A DNA stretch of 64,000 nt from positions 7,659,984 to 7,723,983 of the forward strand of contig ML679963.1 of the NCBI GenBank assembly GCA_007922225.1. Reading direction: 5' to 3'. The translations under genes and the position numbers were made by a program. Of the stretch, positions 1 through 12,126 are shown piece after piece (position 1 is the stretch's first letter; each line of letters starts with the position of its first letter). This DNA is from Emydura subglobosa. Its lineage: Eukaryota > Chordata > Testudines > Chelidae. The notes under the pieces were generated by a model. The model made no database searches and was not told the origin of the DNA. It saw only the letters and a list, made by a program, of their open reading frames with translations.

Positions 1-1640
1 CTAGCCCTGCTTGCTCAGAACCTTGAATATACTAGATCAAGCTAGATTAAAGTTAGCTTGGGTATGTCTATACGTGTTGCGGTCATGCCTTCCGCTTGCA
101 GTATAGAGATACCCTTCCTCTGCCATGTTGCTAACTGAAAGCTGGCTCCAGTAGTAAAGCAAAGCAAGAGTATGCAGAAAAGCAGCAAAGGGCTTTTATG
201 CTAAGAATGAAAAGGTGTGGGCAGCTCAGAAAGAATAAAACAGAGCGAGCTGCCTGAGAGATTACTTCCTTCCTCCACCTCCTCCCCAAACCTCTCTTTT
301 TATAAAATAGTTCTTCCTCAGCTGAAATTTCACGCCACGCATTTTCCACTGGTTCTTTTTCACCCAACTCCTGTCATTTCCAATCAGCTTCCTTTCTTCC
401 AAGCTCCTCTCCACTCTTGCTGTCTCCTATTAACCCTGGAGGTTGCTTTCTGCACACCCATGCTCCTGGACAACTTGCCAATCTAGTGCTCTAATGTCTG
501 GATGACTCTCTCCCCTCTCCTATCAGAAACAGCCACGCACAATTTGGCAGACATTTCTGCCATCAGTGTTTATGATAATAACTACACGTGCTTGAAAGCA
601 GCAGGACATTTTCAATATAACTATCATTAAGACAAAACGCTTTAAATCAAAGCCATTACCCGCTACTGAGACTTAAAGCTCACAAGATTAGGCCACTTTT
701 TATCTTTATGAAAAATTCATATAACACGCTGCAAAAACATCTTCCTGCTCGAAGGAGTAAATGATATAACATTTAACGGTACTGGTAGAGATGAAAGTGG
801 ATACCGGAGCGGCGCAGGGTAATACATACATCAGGGAGATGGCATTCAGCAAGGAGCTCTGACACGCTGATACCCGCAGAGCTGGGCATAAATGAAAGGG
901 AGGGAAAGAACATATGGCACAGCGCTTAAACATCACATTCCTGGAGACAAGTGGCAGCCATTTGAAGATGCCGCAGGTTGACTATCAGTCTTTCAGCATA
1001 ACACAGTGAATTTGTTTATGGGCCCAACCTACCAAACTGGGCTCTGAAGACAAACTTTCCCAAAGTTTTGGGAGCATTTGAAGTGGGGGTTTCCAGGAGC
1101 ATTTTAATCTGAGGTTTTGATTGAGTTCCAGCTCTAGTTTCCTCAGGTGTCTGTATCGATGGTAGGACAGAGAGCAATATGTACACAGCCTGCATTTTCA
1201 GATGTGACTAGTGATTTTGGGTACCTCCATTTTTAATTGCCCAACTGGACAGACCATAAAGAGCCTGATTTTCAGAAAGTGCTGAGCACCTGCCTTCTGT
1301 GGGTTAAATTCCCCAATAGCTCCTAGCATTACCATGCTTTAGGGGTTAGAAGAGAGAGACAACTCCTCTTTCACAAGGGGTAGCTTCCATTAATTAATAT
1401 TTGTATAGTGCTTTCAAGTTGTAAAGAGCTAAGTCATGTTTGAGAGCCAAGTGCTGGAGCAGGATTTTAAAAGGAGATGGGTGATGTTTGGACAGGTCGT
1501 ATCCTTTGTAGTTACAGAGGCTAAAATAAAAGGTAAATCGATCTCATGCATCAAGACGAGATGACCACAAGCAGCCACATGCATTCGGAGATCTTTTTGC
1601 CTTCCTCTGACTAATGTCAGTTACCACAGCACAGACCATT
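1..1640. other. Intron DNA, MSI2 downstream partial intron
   Basis: Non-coding, AT-rich sequence with no exon of recognisable MSI2 type. The open frames at 131-486 and 706-936 have no family resemblance and overlap on both strands, as chance frames do. A fragment at about 1262-1295 (GCCTGATTTTCAGAAAGTGC) belongs to a decayed repeat family seen again near 15940 and 28290. Confidence 0.6.
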
Positions 1641-1947
1641 ATACACCAAACTATGGCTTGTGAACTGCATGTGGCTCTTTTACAGTTAAATTGAGGCTCG
1701 CAAAGCCCCCCTTGCCCTGCATTCTCCACCTATCAGCTTTGGGAGGGAGGGGGCGCTTGGGGCTTCTGCCCCATGGGGCACGCACTCCAGCCTTGGCAGG
1801 GTGTGGGGCTCCTGCCCTGCGGGGTTCAAGCCCAGCGCACCAGCAAGTGCAGCCCCACTGGGCAGGCTGGGCACGTCTTGCAGCTCTTGAACTTGTGAAG
1901 ATTATCGCATGTGGCTCGGAGGGTCAGTAAGTTTGCCCACCCCTGTT
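1641..1947 (-). mobile_element. hAT-like non-autonomous DNA element
   Basis: A GC-rich block (C/G tracts, TGCCCCATGGGGCACGC) in AT-rich surroundings. It ends in GTTTGCCCACCCCTG at 1931-1945, whose reverse complement CAGGGGTGGGCAAAC is the typical terminus of hAT elements in sauropsid genomes. The other end, near 1641, is decayed (ACACCAAACTATGG). GCATGTGGCTC occurs near both ends. There is no transposase frame, so this is a non-autonomous copy. The strand follows the intact terminus read as the 5' end. Confidence 0.65.
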
Positions 1948-3119
1948 ATAAACAGAAGCTCACAGCTAACCAGTGGGAAGATACATAAGACAAGGATTTC
2001 CACAAAAGCAAACAGTCTGACAAATACAACAATAGATTCCATTCAATAACCCAGGGGGTGGAGACTTACATGTTGCAGCAAATCTACTCAGACTCTTCTA
2101 AATATGCTTAAAAAGCAAACACCCTTCTGCAGGATCCCCGCAGCAGACAGGTCCCCCTGTTCATAATTGAAAGCCAGTGATATTTTTCTGTCTACAAGTT
2201 CAGTCCTGTCCCTGGAAAATCAAGCTTTGTTCTGTCTGCCTCATGCTTCACCAGCGACGTGGGTTCTGCAATCAGAGCTGTGCTGGCGGGGCATGAGGTA
2301 GAGTGACACCCAGCTGTCTCTCCATTGCAGCTGTATTGGCCCCGCATTAAACCTTGGGTTTGTCAGTAAAAACAGCTGTGCATCTCTAGAAGACATTGAG
2401 GGAGCAGATATCTGCAGTAATAAGGTACCATTTGTAATTTTCTATCTGCAATCACAGGTTAAGGGTTGTCCTCTCTCTGCGGTCCCTTTGGAAGTAGCTT
2501 TGCACATCAGCGTTTGCAAGGATAACAGCAAAATAGCAGCTGGTGGCATAAATGTTACTAAGCATAGCAGTTACAGCTAGAACTGAACAAAGTGTCAGAG
2601 GAAATGGTATGCTCCTAAATCCTATTCACACTTCAGGAACCACTTTCAGTCACAGTTATAAGCATTAACACCATTCAAATTCACACCTAATAATGATCCA
2701 AACCATATTAAAAAACCAGATATGAACTAACTGGAGCCGATCTACATGACAACTGTGGCCAGGTACCCAGTTACAACATGACTGTCCCTGACTCTCTTCC
2801 CACACATTTCTTTTGGTGTTGCAGGGATGGAACACTTCCCTGTTTGCTACCCTGGGCTAAAGCAACGCCGACTGAAGTGCAGATGTACTGCACAGCCAAG
2901 ACTGCCATGTTATCAGAGAGTCAGGGCACTCGGTTGGAATGCAACCTCTCACAGTAAAACGGCTGTAGGAGGCGGGTACATCCAGGATTGCAACAGGCAG
3001 AGGTACTATAAAAGTCTCTCTGTATGCGGTACCTGTACTACTGAAGATCACCACTGTAGTTAGACTGTTCCAAGCCTTGGCTTGGATAAGGGCCTGGTGT
3101 GGGGAGTATTAAAAATACT
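1948..3119. other. Intron DNA without recognised features
   Basis: Mixed-composition intron sequence. No exon, tRNA-like segment or clear repeat was recognised. The short frame at 2827-3063 shows no recognisable domain. Confidence 0.5.
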
Positions 3120-3720
3120 TGACGTGCACAGATATGCAAGACACAATACAATATATTCAAGCCTGTCTCGAGTCCTGTAATTACGTGCCCTGAGAAATAA
3201 ATACGTTTCTTAGCTTAACTAATTTTTTACGAGAGATCAATATTTATTGCCTAATCACATTTTCCATATTGCAAGTTAATGGTGTCACTCTCGCATGGGG
3301 CCAGAGTACTACACCAAGGCCATGCAAAGCTTCTCTTGTAGAAACTGCAATCAGGGAGCCAGCTCTTGTCGCAGCCTTTACAAAAGGATTTCCACTCGAG
3401 CGGCTCATCTTCAATCATTATAAAAGCACAGAAGTTTAATCCATTTTTGATGTAAGCGCTAATAGCTTTGTGTCCTTGAAGTTCAAAGTGGTCTTCGTAC
3501 ATGTCGCTAATTAGCCGAGCAAGCAGCCATTCAGCTCCCTCTCATGTTTCTAATTAGATCCTTAACAACAAACAAATGTCAACCTTACAAATGCTGCGCT
3601 ACATTCTCCTCCATTAGTTAAACAGTTTGGGAGGGATGCCGTTTCCATTTTGATGCCATTTTTCCCGCTGGAACATCTTGCACCCTATTCTGACACCTTA
3701 TCTAATCTCCAGCCTGGATG
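3120..3720. promoter_or_regulatory. Candidate conserved non-coding element with homeodomain palindromes
   Basis: Repeat-free, with CpGs kept in an AT-rich setting, which is typical of vertebrate conserved non-coding elements. It carries two palindromic homeodomain-type sites, GCTAATTAGC at 3506-3515 and TCTAATTAGA at 3549-3558, spaced by 43 bp, plus other TAAT cores. A minus-strand frame of 83 codons (3251-3502) runs through the block without a stop. I do not recognise it as protein and see no splice pair that would make it an exon. Conservation is inferred from composition and motifs only. Confidence 0.4.
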
Positions 3721-4814
3721 ACATCACTCGGTTAGGCTAAAGTCGATGACGAGGCCAGCGATGTCTGTGCCTGGCACGTATGTTCTGGTTAGCAGTTCTG
3801 CAGGTTTACAAGGAGCTGATGATGCAAACCTGGCTGGGCAGACATTTTGCATCATAAGGGGAAGGGAGCCAGCCAAGAAATGCTCTCTGCTCTGCTATGA
3901 CATTTCAAAGGGGCAGGATGGAGGCGGGAACTGCAGCTTTGGTGAAATAAACCAACCAAAGTAAACAAAGGGATTGAAGGCATTTAGGCCTTGTTTACAC
4001 TTTTATTGGGGGTGTGTGTGTGGGTGGGGTGGTGAACCTGCCAGTGGTGGGAGCTGCTCAAAAGAATCTACTCTAGCTACAGCCACCAAGTGCAGTTTAA
4101 TGTGTGGCAGATGGGTTGATCAGACTGTATGATGCAGTTTTGATTTGTGGAAACACGCTCGCCCACCCAAAGTGGCCACGCCATCCTCTCCACTCCTCTG
4201 AAGGGATTCCACATCAGAGCAGGGAGGGACTCTGGGAAACAGCAGCCCAGAATGCTTTTTGTCTTTGCTGCAGCACTTCCAAGGAGCAGCACAAGTAAAG
4301 GACTGAACGGGGCCCGGGCCCCCAAAACAGACTAGAAAGCCCCATCTTAAACCCAGGGCTTCACTTGCCAAAGAGTCTGAGCACACGTGCACATCGCAGT
4401 TCAATCAGGCACACGGCTTGCACCAAATCACTTCATTAAAGTCTATTACAATCCATACGTGGCACCAAAAGTGCTCCCCAGGACACACGCTCAAATCTTA
4501 GTAGTTAAACCAGAGCAGCCAAATAATAATAATAATAATAATTTATATACATCCTATACATGCGAATAAATTGCGACTTTTCAGTCGTTTCACAAACAGG
4601 TGCCAATCTAATAGCCCTGGACTTTAAAGTTAATTTACAATCGAATGTATTTAATGCTTTAGATACTTTACGCTCAATGCTGAGGACAGTTTTCTTTCAT
4701 TTCTTCTGCTCCTTCCCCACTCTTCCACTCCCACCCCTAACTCTAATCCTGCTTTGGATAATTGCAATGCCTTTACATTTCAGAAGAAATTTATTTAGCC
4801 TTTAATTTACTTCA
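3721..4814. other. Intron DNA with small simple repeats
   Basis: A GT/GGTG-rich tract lies at about 4010-4032. No coding signal is credible: four overlapping frames on both strands at 4077-4404 share the same GC-richer patch and no known motif. Confidence 0.5.
4521..4543. repeat. (AAT)n microsatellite
   Basis: About seven perfect AAT units, followed by AT-rich sequence. Confidence 0.95.
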
Positions 4815-4925
4815 AATGTAAACTCTTTGCGGCGGAGAGCATCTCTGTGTTCTGTATTTGTACAGCACCTAGCACAAGGGGGATCCTGGGCCATGATACC
4901 TAATGTTGACATTATTATAATACAT
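4815..4925 (+). repeat. MIR/L2-type SINE tail fragment
   Basis: TGTAAACTCTTTGCGGC followed by TTGTACAGCACCTAGCACAA and a decayed AT-rich end. This is the 3' tail shared by sauropsid MIR/CORE-type SINEs. The same tail recurs at about 27455, 28790, 34805 and, inverted, 60088. Confidence 0.7.
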
Positions 4926-5519
4926 GATGAGGTTTTCCTCTCCTTCTAACATAGTACAGCAGTGAAGGGTTAATCCTGAGATAAGGTAAATGGTTCTTTT
5001 TTAAATTTTGACCCTTTGGCTTCAGAGCTGGTGTTTTCAAAGGTGCTGAAGGCAGTTTGGCACCCAACTCCCATTGAAAATATCTTCTTTTAAGACCCTT
5101 TGAAAATCTCAGACCAGATTCTTTTCTTGGGATTCCCAAATCAACACACACTGCTCCCCCATCCTTTATGCTCTTTTGAAGTTGCTAATTTAAACTCCAA
5201 TGCTGAAAATGCTTTAGAAGGTGACTGAGAGTCAATCCACTGAGTTCAACCCAATAGGGCTGCCTGTGGACATCAAGTGACACATGCAAATGTTTGCAGA
5301 GCCGGGACCTCAGTTGAAGCCTGTGAAGTGCTAAGAACCCTGAATTCCCATTGATTTCAATGGGTGTTGAGTATGCTCAGCACACTGCAGGATCTGACCC
5401 CATCTCATATTTTGAGGGGAAAGTCCTAACAGATTCAGCACATCTATACATGTCTGTTCTTAGCCTTCGCTGACATCCTACCAAGAAGCAAACGGGGGTG
5501 GAGGGTGATGGAGGGCAAT
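4926..5519. other. Intron DNA with a palindromic-core repeat fragment
   Basis: Contains CCCATTGATTTCAATGGG at about 5348-5365, flanked by GTGCTAAGAACCC and TATGCTCAGCACACTGC, a decayed member of the palindromic repeat family described at 7613 and 12973. The rest is unremarkable. Confidence 0.55.
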
Positions 5520-5965
5520 CATCTGTGATCTTGCTCTAATGTGAAATTATTTACTAATAATTTTGCTATTTAAAGTGAGGAAAGAGCAAACCTCTCTGGC
5601 ATGATCACCTCTCATTGGATAATAAGAAATATGTCGTTACTTTTACCACGGGCAACCACATTTACATTAATTGTTTATCACAGCCTGGACAGACCTTTTA
5701 TTAATATTAATGAGTAACTGGGAACAAAGGGCCCCTTTATTTTTAGCCTACTCTAATTGCGTAGTAATTACTCATCTACAAAACAAATGAGCCGATCTCC
5801 ATTGCCATGGCAACAGAAACTTCGGCCTCCCACTGTAACACATTAACTGGCTATCATTTCTGTTAATTTTAAATTGAGGCCTTTTGTACAATAACAGGCA
5901 GCAGAAGAGCCAAATTAAAACAAAACTGGGACTTCGTTTACTGCATATTTTAAATCACAGTAGTG
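5520..5965. promoter_or_regulatory. Candidate conserved enhancer with RFX X-box palindrome
   Basis: A repeat-free AT-rich block. ATTGCCATGGCAAC at 5801-5814 matches the 14-bp RFX palindrome GTTGCCATGGCAAC at 13 positions, with half-sites ATTGCC and GGCAAC separated by two bases. Nearby are a SOX/TCF-like GGGAACAAAGGG (about 5719), several TAAT cores (TTAATATTAATGAG, TAATTGCGTAGTAATTAC) and further TTAATT/TAAATT runs. RFX factors act on such sites in ciliated and neural cells. Function here is inference. Confidence 0.45.
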
Positions 5966-7079
5966 GTTACGGCATTGCTTTAGGATGACATTCTGCTCCT
6001 TAAGCATCTCCCTGCCTAGGGATGGAAACATGGAAACATGCCAGAGTGTACAGAAAAGGGAAAGAAAAGCTGCATTTTTGAGAAATCTGTATTTTAAAAA
6101 AACCCAGCCTTGTTCTATTGAAGATCTTCTTCCACCAGGAGTTTACACAAGACAAAGGTACTAAACTGATTGGAATTAACAAATCAAATACGTATCGGAT
6201 ACTAAGCAATTATGGATGAGGCAACTGCTCTGACAGGTAAACAAAAGAAAAACTCACTCCCAGACGGAAGCTAAAAGAGACTAATCCATCCTACTAAGTC
6301 AGAGGTCCTTAAAATCCTTCATCGTGCAGACCACATTTTAACAGAGAAATCACCTCATGGAAACCCTCCCTTTCTATTCATGGCTGCATTTGTTTATGTG
6401 GAAAAGTAGTATTAGGAAAGTATTTTGAGCTTCCCCCTTTAATGCTATTCTGCACCAGGAAGTAAGGAGAAACCAGCACCACGCAATCAAACAGCTCCCA
6501 ACTAAAGGAAGTAGGAATCAGATTTTGGCCTTAGATCCTGCATGTCTTTCAGGTAGTCACTCACATAGAATTTTGCCCTTGGTACTATAAGTCCTAGCTG
6601 CAGTTTTCCATGAGCAAAAAAAGACAGTGAGAGGACTTAAATGAGGGGTTTGTGTACTCTGTACAATTATACCGAAAGAAGAAAGAGTTTCTTGATGTTA
6701 TTCTATGACATCAGGAGTTTTTCTAGCCTTATAATGTTTAGTAGTTTCTGAACTGTTCCATGTGAATCCTGCCATTGATATCAGAGGAAATTCATCTCCA
6801 ACCTAAGGGCCTTATTCAGCACCCATTGAAGGCACTGGGAATCCTGAGCATAACATTAGAGGTGACCACAGAGGAGCCATTATTAGGCCACCTTTAAGGC
6901 AATCATTGTCTGCAATGACACTTCAGGCACAGCCCTTAAGGAAGAGTGAATGTAGACCTAAAGAGATTTCTAAATAAAAACTGAAACCAGCTGAATAAAG
7001 TTGGGATACAACAATAATCTGTTGTGCTCATGTGACACTTTTCTGCAAGGTGCTTCAACCATGCTAATTGTATCTCATT
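5966..7079. other. Intron DNA, AT-rich
   Basis: No exon or strong repeat. A weak palindromic-core fragment (CACCCATTGAAGGCACTGGG, about 6820-6840) is visible. Confidence 0.5.
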
Positions 7080-7195
7080 CCACTCTGATAGGAAATATGT
7101 CCCCCATTTTACAGAGGGGAAAACTGAGGTGCAGAAAGCTGCAGTGACTTGCACATAGTCGCACAGTCACACACTGATTCAGTGGAATACAGCCA
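7080..7195 (-). repeat. MIR SINE fragment
   Basis: CCATTTTACAGAGGGGAAAA, then CTGAGGTGCAGAAAG, GTGACTTGCACATAG and a CACACTGATTCAGTGG tail. This is the MIR core in reverse orientation. Confidence 0.85.
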
Positions 7196-7612
7196 TTGCC
7201 TCTGATCCTTTGCTGTATTTACCAGACAACACTCCTCGAATGAACTTGCTGTCTGACTACTTTTTTCAGTAGAGTGGGTCTGTATATTTAATGCCCAGTT
7301 CTACTTTCCATGGCTTTTACTAACCAATTATCCTTCTCAAGTTAACGCAAAAGCAGATGGATACAGAAGTTTGCTGTAGTGAAAAGACCTCGATATCCTT
7401 TTTTACTTGCCTGTATCTCAAACAGAAAAGGGGGGGGAGGGGAAATCATCTCTGTACTCATTGTATGTAACTCTCTAAAGCGTTTTGGGATACAAATTAT
7501 ATGCAAATACTAGTGTAACAAGCTTGTAAAATGTGTGTGATTTGCACCTTTAGTAGCTACTCCACATAGACTGTATCAAGCTCAGTATGTAGCACCCTGT
7601 ATCTTAGGTCGT
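7196..7612. other. Intron DNA, AT-rich
   Basis: Unremarkable apart from a short G run (GGGGGGG, about 7431-7440). Confidence 0.5.
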
Positions 7613-7730
7613 GATTCAGCAAGAGTCTTAAGCACGTGCTTAAGTTTAAACATGTGAGTAGTTTTATTGAAATCAATTGGACTATTCACATGCTTAAATT
7701 TAGGTATGTGCTTAAACACCTTCCTGAATT
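7613..7730. repeat. Self-complementary palindromic repeat (MITE-like)
   Basis: Arms of about 48 bp (7613-7661 and 7682-7729) are reverse complements at roughly four of five positions. The shared motif is CTTAAGCACGTGCTTAAG against TGTGCTTAAAC. The loop is TTTTATTGAAATCAATTGG. It is the same family as 12973-13092. No frame and no named family recalled. Confidence 0.75.
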
Positions 7731-10700
7731 GGGACCTGATTGCTGAAGGTCTTGGTTTCAAACCTGGCTGATAATTCATATAAGGGTTTGTTACATTATG
7801 TAAAATAAAGCTGCATTATAACCAGCAGGAGCTTTGTCCCTTTTTCAGTGGGGAAAAAAATCGAATGACATGAACTGGCTGTTCCAGCGCTTTGCTAGAA
7901 TAGAATAAAATCGACTTGTCAAGCATAAAACTTCCAGTGCTCCAAAACGGAAACCTTTTCCTGAATGCGTGATTCGCCTGTTTGGATCACAATACAGTTC
8001 AAACTTATGTGGAGCCGCCACTTGGCGTGTGTCAAGAGAGGCACCCTGGCAGCCAGAATGATCTCTGTGGACAAGTGTTTTCCCATTGAAAATAATTCCA
8101 CTGATTGAAAAGACCATTAAAAGTTAGCTACTACATTCATTAAAGATTAACTCATACTGTACTTAAGTCTGTACTTCAGAGCTGGTCACTAATTGCACTG
8201 GAGAAGATTTATCAAGTGCACAGGATTTTCTATTACAAAGTTATTGATTAAAGCTGATGTATTTTAACCACAATAGACTTCAAGCAGATGCCCTGTAAAA
8301 TGACTATAGCCAAGGTCAGTGCCCGGCAACAGCAGCTGGTTATTTTAAATGTACTGAAATTTGTATATGGCTCCGTAAGAGGTTCAGTCCCTCAAGGATA
8401 AAAAAAAATGTTTCCTACAATAAAATAAGATAAACAGGTAGTGTGTGGGGTTTGAGAACTGGAAGGCACTTACAGGCATACATTTTCTATAATGGCTTTG
8501 AAATGATCTTGGATCAACGTATGACTTTAGACCTATAATAGAAATGATTCTGCTTTAATTCCTTTTTTAAAACAAAACAAAAACAACCCTGTGTCCTTCA
8601 GGAGAGTAATTGCAGAGCACATAAAATAGAGAGGAGAAGAGAGTTGTCACTAACAAGGCCAAAAAAACACCTCTCAAGGAAATGCATAATAACCTCATCC
8701 GTACAGACGTTGCACAAGCCTAGAAGAAAATGGAGTATTTACCCTTCAGACATGTGCTTAGTCAGTGCAGAGCTTGGTTTCTTTTACTACTGTTTCTATA
8801 ACAGGAGACATTTTCCTTTTGTTTGCATTCAACTGTTTAATCCACAAACTAGATTAGATCATTTAACCGACTGGGAATGGAGGATTTTTACAGCAAGAAC
8901 ACACATTATGTAGGTACAAAATGGTGTGGGGGCATGGAGGGGGTGGGGGGGGGGGAATTTTGTCCCTTCCTCTCAGACAAGTAAACATTTTCAGATTCAG
9001 CCTTAATATTATAGAGATGAGCAAAGGATAAAATCTTATGCAGCTGCTAATTTTTAGATGCATCAACTTTGCAGAGTTCCAGTTGCCAGTTTCTGTCAAG
9101 TAATTACTGGATGTTCCAGTGGAGTGAGAAATTTCAGCCTGCTTCCTTTTCCCAGGTGGTCTGCTTGTTAGTTTCTGTTTTTTGAGATTATATGGCTGGA
9201 TTAAATTTTATGTACTTTTATATAGTAAAATAAAAAAGGAAGGCAGTTCCATTCGAGCTGTCACTCCAAAGGAAAATACTCTAAATTGGCAGTATAAATT
9301 CCAAGTTGGTTCATCATTAGATCTTTCAGCTGTTTGTCCTTATGACATTTCAACATATTGATCTAGATTTCCCTCATTTCATGCACACAGACTAACTGTT
9401 GTCCCACTATTTTATTACTACAATTTCCTAACACAATCAGTACTTAATGACAAGACTAAATATTTTTAGCATACCTTATTTAAGTGTAAGACATGGATTT
9501 CTACACCCCTATGCAATTTGCCGCTCAGTTAACTTTTAGATACATTCCTCATTTCATCATGTCTTGCACATTAAACAGTGGGTCCCCTTAGCAGATTGAA
9601 ATCTAAGGGGTAAATCATTCCCCTCTCTCCCTTTGATGCATAAGCGTTGCAACTCTTCACTGGCAATAAGGGAAATCATGTGCACCATGCATCCAGCAGA
9701 CACTATAGACGTCTATAGCATTGTGATTGTGGGTCAACTACATCAAAGAAGTTCTTTGGCTAATTTATTTTTTGCTCTATCAGAGGTAAGGAGCAGATAC
9801 AAATTCTTAATTGCATCTTGAAAGCACATTCCAGATACTCTGTTTCTTTCAGTAACATTTGTTGAGATAAGTGTATTGGAGACTACATTGAGCACACTCA
9901 GTAGAGTATGAATGTGCTCAGAAGTAACATTTAGGTCCCAGGAAGGGCTCCTACCTGGACTGGAAGGAGGTAGGGGGAGTATGAGCATTGTAGGGGAACT
10001 TTTCTACACCCAGCAGGATGTTTTCTCACAAACAACAACAAACTAAAATGAAAAAAAAGTGTAATTCAGGACTTGAATTACCAGCTGTTAAATCTACTCA
10101 CTCCTGCTTCATTCCAAAAACAATTTAAAAAGTTAAGTGCATAAAACTGGGTGCAAAAAGCAAACCTATTTGTTGGCTCAATGGCAAAGATGATGAACTT
10201 GTCTTTTACTCCTAATGCTGGTATTTATGAAATGTTAAATCTTAATTTAAAAATGTTCCCTTAAGCTCAGCAACATGGCAATGAATACAAACCACAACTA
10301 GCAGAGAGTCTGTTGCATAACAAGATTTGAGGTTTATGACCTAAAAACAATTCCCCTGTGTCTCAGGACAGTCTGGTAGGAAGCTGTTTTACATACATTA
10401 TATTATTTAGCTATCCAGTGGAGTGGTTTGCATTTTGTACAAACGATTTAAAACCTCCAAAGAATGATTTTAATGTAGACAGTTGAAGGATTAATGAAGA
10501 AACCATGATTAAAAAATGATTTAAAACAAAATCTTAATTTTTTATACAAAATAAAATAACAGAACATATTTATATTCAAAGATTTAATTCCCAAGATTTT
10601 TAATTTGGAAAGTAAGGTAAATTTACTATCAACATAAGAGTATGCATGGGTTCTTTTGGGAAGAAAGGATGTAGTTAGCTACAGCCATGTTCAATTTATA

Positions 10701-12078
10701 AATCCAGATAACGGGGTTTAACAAATACAGTACTATGGATCCAAGCCTTAGGAGCACACCGTTTTCTTGATAGCCCTACTCTTCCAATAAAACCAATGCT
10801 ATGCTTTTGACTGCCACACTATTTCAAGTTCATGATACCTATAATATCAACTCAACAATGCATGTTCTACAACTACATCTACTGCTACCAGTACAACTAC
10901 TACAGTGCATGCATTTAGTTCAGTCCCACAGATACATACACTCTAAGAACAGGCAAGGGGAGATGTGAAATGTTTTACGGGACAACAGGTGTTTTGTTTT
11001 TTTAAGTAAGGGAAATTAATAAAAACATAAAAAGAAAAAGTGTACAAAAAAAAGAGACATTTCTCAAGAGTTGATATGAGTCGTTTCTTGAACCGTTTCA
11101 TCTGAACAAGCAAAAAACATGCAACCAGCTGCTACTAACAAGAAGCTGGACACCGAGAGAGGATTAATAGGTGTGGACAAACCTTCCCGCTGAGCGCGCT
11201 CAGAAGAGTGTTTGAGAGGAGGTGTGCACGTCCGAGTGTAAGAGAGGCCGGAAAGAATGCCTCAGAGACACCCTCTCTCACAGCAGCCCCAACCAAGCAA
11301 GAGAGAAAACAACAAAAACATAACTGCTCACACTCACCATCAAGGTCAGTAGCTCACGTTACTAGATTTGTTATAGCTGGCAAGTATAAAGTACAGTAAG
11401 GGGTTGTGTGTGTGTGTGGGGGGGGGCGCTCAGGGATCAAAGGCAGCATTAGCAGTTGGAGACTCACAAGGTGTTAAGAGGGGGGAAAAGAGGTATATAT
11501 CCTTCGCTCCAAACCTCAAGAGATTCTTCTCTGCTTTATACCTCTTGTCAGCATTTATACTGGGCAGACTGGGTGTAAAATGTTGCCCTTTTGATTTGCT
11601 AGTGTTTTCACCCCCCTCCCCACTGAATAGAGGTAAATGACTGTACAAGGTTTCGAGCAGTGGAGAATCAGCCCCGTCGTATTATTATTTTATTCTCCAT
11701 TCATCAGGGAGGAATAATTGACGGCAACAAACCAGGGAGCATACTAAAAATATCTGGTGAAAAAAACCAACAACTTTATGCCGAATTTTCTTTTCTTTTT
11801 CTTTTTTTTTCTGCCAAATTAATCCCCCCAGCCCAAGTGCAAGATAAAAATGTTTCCCCCCGTGTTTTCTTTTTTTTGAACAGCACTTACAAGACAAAAA
11901 TGATTACACTTAAAATATGCCAGGTGAAATTAAAAGAAACGTGACACTGATAGTGAAATTGTCTAGGAGGAGTTTGCAGCATTCAGACTTTCAAGCTTGC
12001 TAATTTTACATGGCCAAGGTCCCAATTCATTAAAAAAAAAATACAAGGAGGGATGAGGTTATCAAAGCCACTAGAGGA
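7731..12078. other. Intron DNA, AT-rich, no strong repeats
   Basis: Long AT-rich unique-looking sequence. It contains a G-rich tract at 8926-8957 with runs of 5 to 13 Gs, a GT then G-run tract at 11402-11427, and short T/A runs. Short frames at 8644-8913, 11208-11399 and 11404-11944 show low-complexity or repeat-driven translations and no domain. Confidence 0.5.
11402..11427. repeat. (GT)n/G-run simple repeat
   Basis: Seven GT units run directly into nine Gs. Confidence 0.85.
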
Positions 12079-12126
12079 TTTAGCCACACAACTCCCATTG
12101 AAGTGAATGGAAACTGTGTGGCTAAA
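12079..12126. repeat. Short palindromic repeat with CCATTGAAGTGAATGG core
   Basis: TTTAGCCACACA at 12079-12090 is the exact reverse complement of TGTGTGGCTAAA at 12115-12126. The 24-bp centre holds CCCATTGAAGTGAATGG. It could form a perfect 12-bp stem. Confidence 0.8.
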
